Shown here in pieces: positions 62,654 to 64,000 of a stretch of DNA of 64,000 bases. The stretch comes from JACDAN01 sp963842235. Lineage in GTDB: Bacteria > Actinomycetota > Thermoleophilia > Gaiellales > Gaiellaceae. The position numbers and the translations under genes were made by a program. Under the pieces are notes generated by a model. That model ran no database searches. It was not told the DNA's origin and saw only the letters and a program-made list of their open reading frames with translations. The first letter of the stretch is position 1, and each line of letters opens with the position of its first letter. Location of the stretch: NCBI GenBank assembly GCA_963842235.1, contig CAWJFT010000001.1, forward strand, positions 1,364,001 through 1,428,000, written 5' to 3'.

Positions 62654-63440
62654 GCGGGAACGCCTTACGGGCGAGCGCAGGCAACACCTGGGCCGTCACG
62701 AGCGTCGGCGTGACCGCGTAGCGACGGCTGTACCGGTAGCTGCCGTCGGGGCGACGGAGCGAGGCCAGAAAGCGAAAAGCAGCCCGCGGCGGCCGCACAT
62801 CGGCGGCGATGTACGCCTGGATCGCCCAGGCCGTGGACTGGGCGTCCGGCGCTCTCCCAGCCACGAGGCGGACGCCCCCGTTCGGCGCTGTCAACCGGCG
62901 GATGTACGTAAGCCCCCGCCGGATCGATCGTCCGCGGACGCCTGTGGAACGGAGCGCCTGAATCACGGCAGCCGTGTCGTTTGTGTCGGGCGCTCCACGC
63001 GGCACCCACGACCAGCCGCCCGAGCGATGCTGAGCCCGGAGCAGGTATTGCACCGGCCCCTTCCCGGGCTTCTCGAGGGCGAGAACACTCCACGCGGTTG
63101 AGTTGACGAGCGACCCGAGGCGCCCGTCGGGCAGGCGCGCGCGCTCGAGCCGCGCGACGAGCTCCCCAACGTCGGCGCCCGCGACGCGGAGCGCCATGAT
63201 CCGCAACGCGAGATCGGTCGTGTCGTGAATCGCCGCGTCTCGAAGATAGGCCGCCGGCGATCGATCCGCGTGCCGCCCGGCGGAGTGAAGGCCGAGCACG
63301 GCCCACGCGGTCAGCGTCGGATCCGAGCGCGCGCCTGGCTCCGCGAAGCCCCCGTCGGGTTGCTGCCGAGCGCCGAGGTAGTCCGCCGGCGCCGCGGCGA
63401 GGCTCAGGGCCACGAGCGCCACGCCGAGCTTCAGGCCCAC
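62628..63440 (-). CDS. Secreted alpha/alpha-barrel (squalene cyclase/prenyltransferase-like repeat) protein
   Basis: A 270-residue protein with a signal peptide (to APA, residue 18) and about five repeats of the type 'DTNDTAAVIQALRSTG' and 'DAQSTAWAIQAYIAA', i.e. an alpha6/alpha6 toroid. It lacks the DxDD or DCTAE motif of squalene-type cyclases. This barrel also occurs in cobalamin-binding transcobalamin-like proteins. The GTG overlaps the end of the ECF S-component gene, so a substrate-binding role is plausible (inference). Confidence 0.7.
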   Translation of the reverse strand: MGLKLGVALVALSLAAAPADYLGARQQPDGGFAEPGARSDPTLTAWAVLGLHSAGRHADRSPAAYLRDAAIHDTTDLALRIMALRVAGADVGELVARLERARLPDGRLGSLVNSTAWSVLALEKPGKGPVQYLLRAQHRSGGWSWVPRGAPDTNDTAAVIQALRSTGVRGRSIRRGLTYIRRLTAPNGGVRLVAGRAPDAQSTAWAIQAYIAADVRPPRAAFRFLASLRRPDGSYRYSRRYAVTPTLVTAQVLPALARKAFPLNPRAPGG

Positions 63441-64000
63441 ACGACCTCCGTCCGCAGCCGCCGGCCGTAGCGCTCAAGCAGGCGCCGAAGCTCAGGGCCG
63501 ATCGCGACCGCGAAGACGACGTTCCCGACGGCGTGGGCGGCGCTGAACCACACACCGCGCGCATAGACGACCGTCAGGGCCTCCCACGTGTGCGGCCAGA
63601 AGCTGTACCAGTGCCAGAGATCCATTGCGCTGCTGAACGCGAAGCCGAGGACGAAGCACAGGGCGGCGAATGCCCAGCGCCGTCGAATGAGCCGCGCGGC
63701 GAGCGCCCCGACGACGCCACATCCGCCCCACGCGAGCATCTGCCACGGCGTCCAGATCCCCTGCCCGAGATAGAAGTTCGAGACCAGCGCCGCAACGGCG
63801 CCGACCGCGAATCCGACGCGGGCGCCGAGCGCCGCGCCCGCCGCGACGACGATCACGGTGACCGGTTGGACTCCCGGCACGGCGGCGAAGAGGATCCGTC
63901 CGGCTGCCGCCGCGCCGCCCAGCACGGCCACGAGCGCGACCTCCTTCGAAGAGCCGGGGCCCGACTCGAGCCACGCGAAGCCGGTCGCGACGAGCGCCAG
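63431..64000 (-). CDS. ECF transporter substrate-specific (S) component, cut at window edge
   Basis: The last 189 residues of a membrane protein that continues beyond the right edge. Five or six helices are seen, including the conserved 'GVQPVTVIVVAAGAALG', 'ALVSNFYLGQGIWTPWQMLAWG' and 'AVGNVVFAVAIGPELRR'. These match the S-component type found with vitamin or cobalamin-related uptake modules. EcfA and EcfT genes must lie elsewhere. Confidence 0.75.
   Translation of the reverse strand: MALVATGFAWLESGPGSSKEVALVAVLGGAAAAGRILFAAVPGVQPVTVIVVAAGAALGARVGFAVGAVAALVSNFYLGQGIWTPWQMLAWGGCGVVGALAARLIRRRWAFAALCFVLGFAFSSAMDLWHWYSFWPHTWEALTVVYARGVWFSAAHAVGNVVFAVAIGPELRRLLERYGRRLRTEVVWA

Overview
The window is high-GC DNA with tightly packed, mostly ATGA/GTGA-overlapping genes. 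The protein families present point to an actinobacterium, most likely of the class Thermoleophilia (Gaiellales/Solirubrobacterales). These include an Xre-TPR regulator, collagen-like and TolB-like secreted proteins, a form I CO dehydrogenase, and fused cyclic-nucleotide modules. The taxonomic call is inference from family content and base composition; there is no rRNA gene here.

Layout. 0-1.4 kb: a PAS sensor cut by the window edge, an orphan antitoxin-like protein and a VOC protein. 1.4-13.7 kb: two molybdenum hydroxylase clusters meeting tail to tail. The rightward one is a form I aerobic CO dehydrogenase operon (coxM, a zinc-ribbon gene, coxS, coxL with the AYRCSFR signature, an XdhC-YHS fusion, coxG, coxD, coxE), with a divergent XdhC gene upstream. 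The leftward one is a form II-like coxS-coxL-coxM set (AYRGAGR). 13.8-22.2 kb: secreted M1 peptidase, glycosidase, SDR, a cyclic-nucleotide-domain protein, secreted Ig-like protein, and an ECF sigma factor with a large C-terminal extension. 22.2-27.6 kb: a pyruvate (or acetoin) dehydrogenase complex operon (E1 alpha, E1 beta, E2, VOC, GNAT, E3). 27.7-32.4 kb: small envelope-type genes, argR, a tandem cupredoxin and another cNMP-binding protein. 32.4-42.5 kb: translation genes thrS, infC, rpmI, rplT, a DUF2332 gene, an rRNA/tRNA methyltransferase, a MOSC gene and pheST. 42.6-50.1 kb: Xre-TPR regulator, aminotransferase, then a four-gene overlapping operon (alpha/beta hydrolase-nucleotide cyclase, aminoglycoside nucleotidyltransferase homologue, MFS transporter with a cNMP-binding domain, VOC protein). 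50.1-56.2 kb: TolB-like secreted proteins, an amber-interrupted DUF1003 gene, and a 1.4-kb segment bounded by a 49-bp direct repeat of the 3' half of tRNA-Val. 56.2-64 kb: EamA transporter, Eis-like acetyltransferase, PcrA helicase, PadR with its HAAS-type partner, a secreted serine hydrolase, an alpha-barrel protein and an ECF transporter S component cut by the right edge.

How they work together. The left third encodes the enzyme, cofactor-insertion and membrane-tethering machinery for oxidising atmospheric CO as a supplementary electron donor. The middle is core metabolism and translation. The most original assembly is the cyclase / nucleotidyltransferase / cNMP-domain transporter operon near 46-50 kb, which looks like a resistance-type cassette with its own second-messenger control.

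Quality note. Seven conserved-gene frameshifts were found, and in every case deleting one base restores a full-length family protein. These are most simply read as insertion errors in the assembly rather than as pseudogenes.
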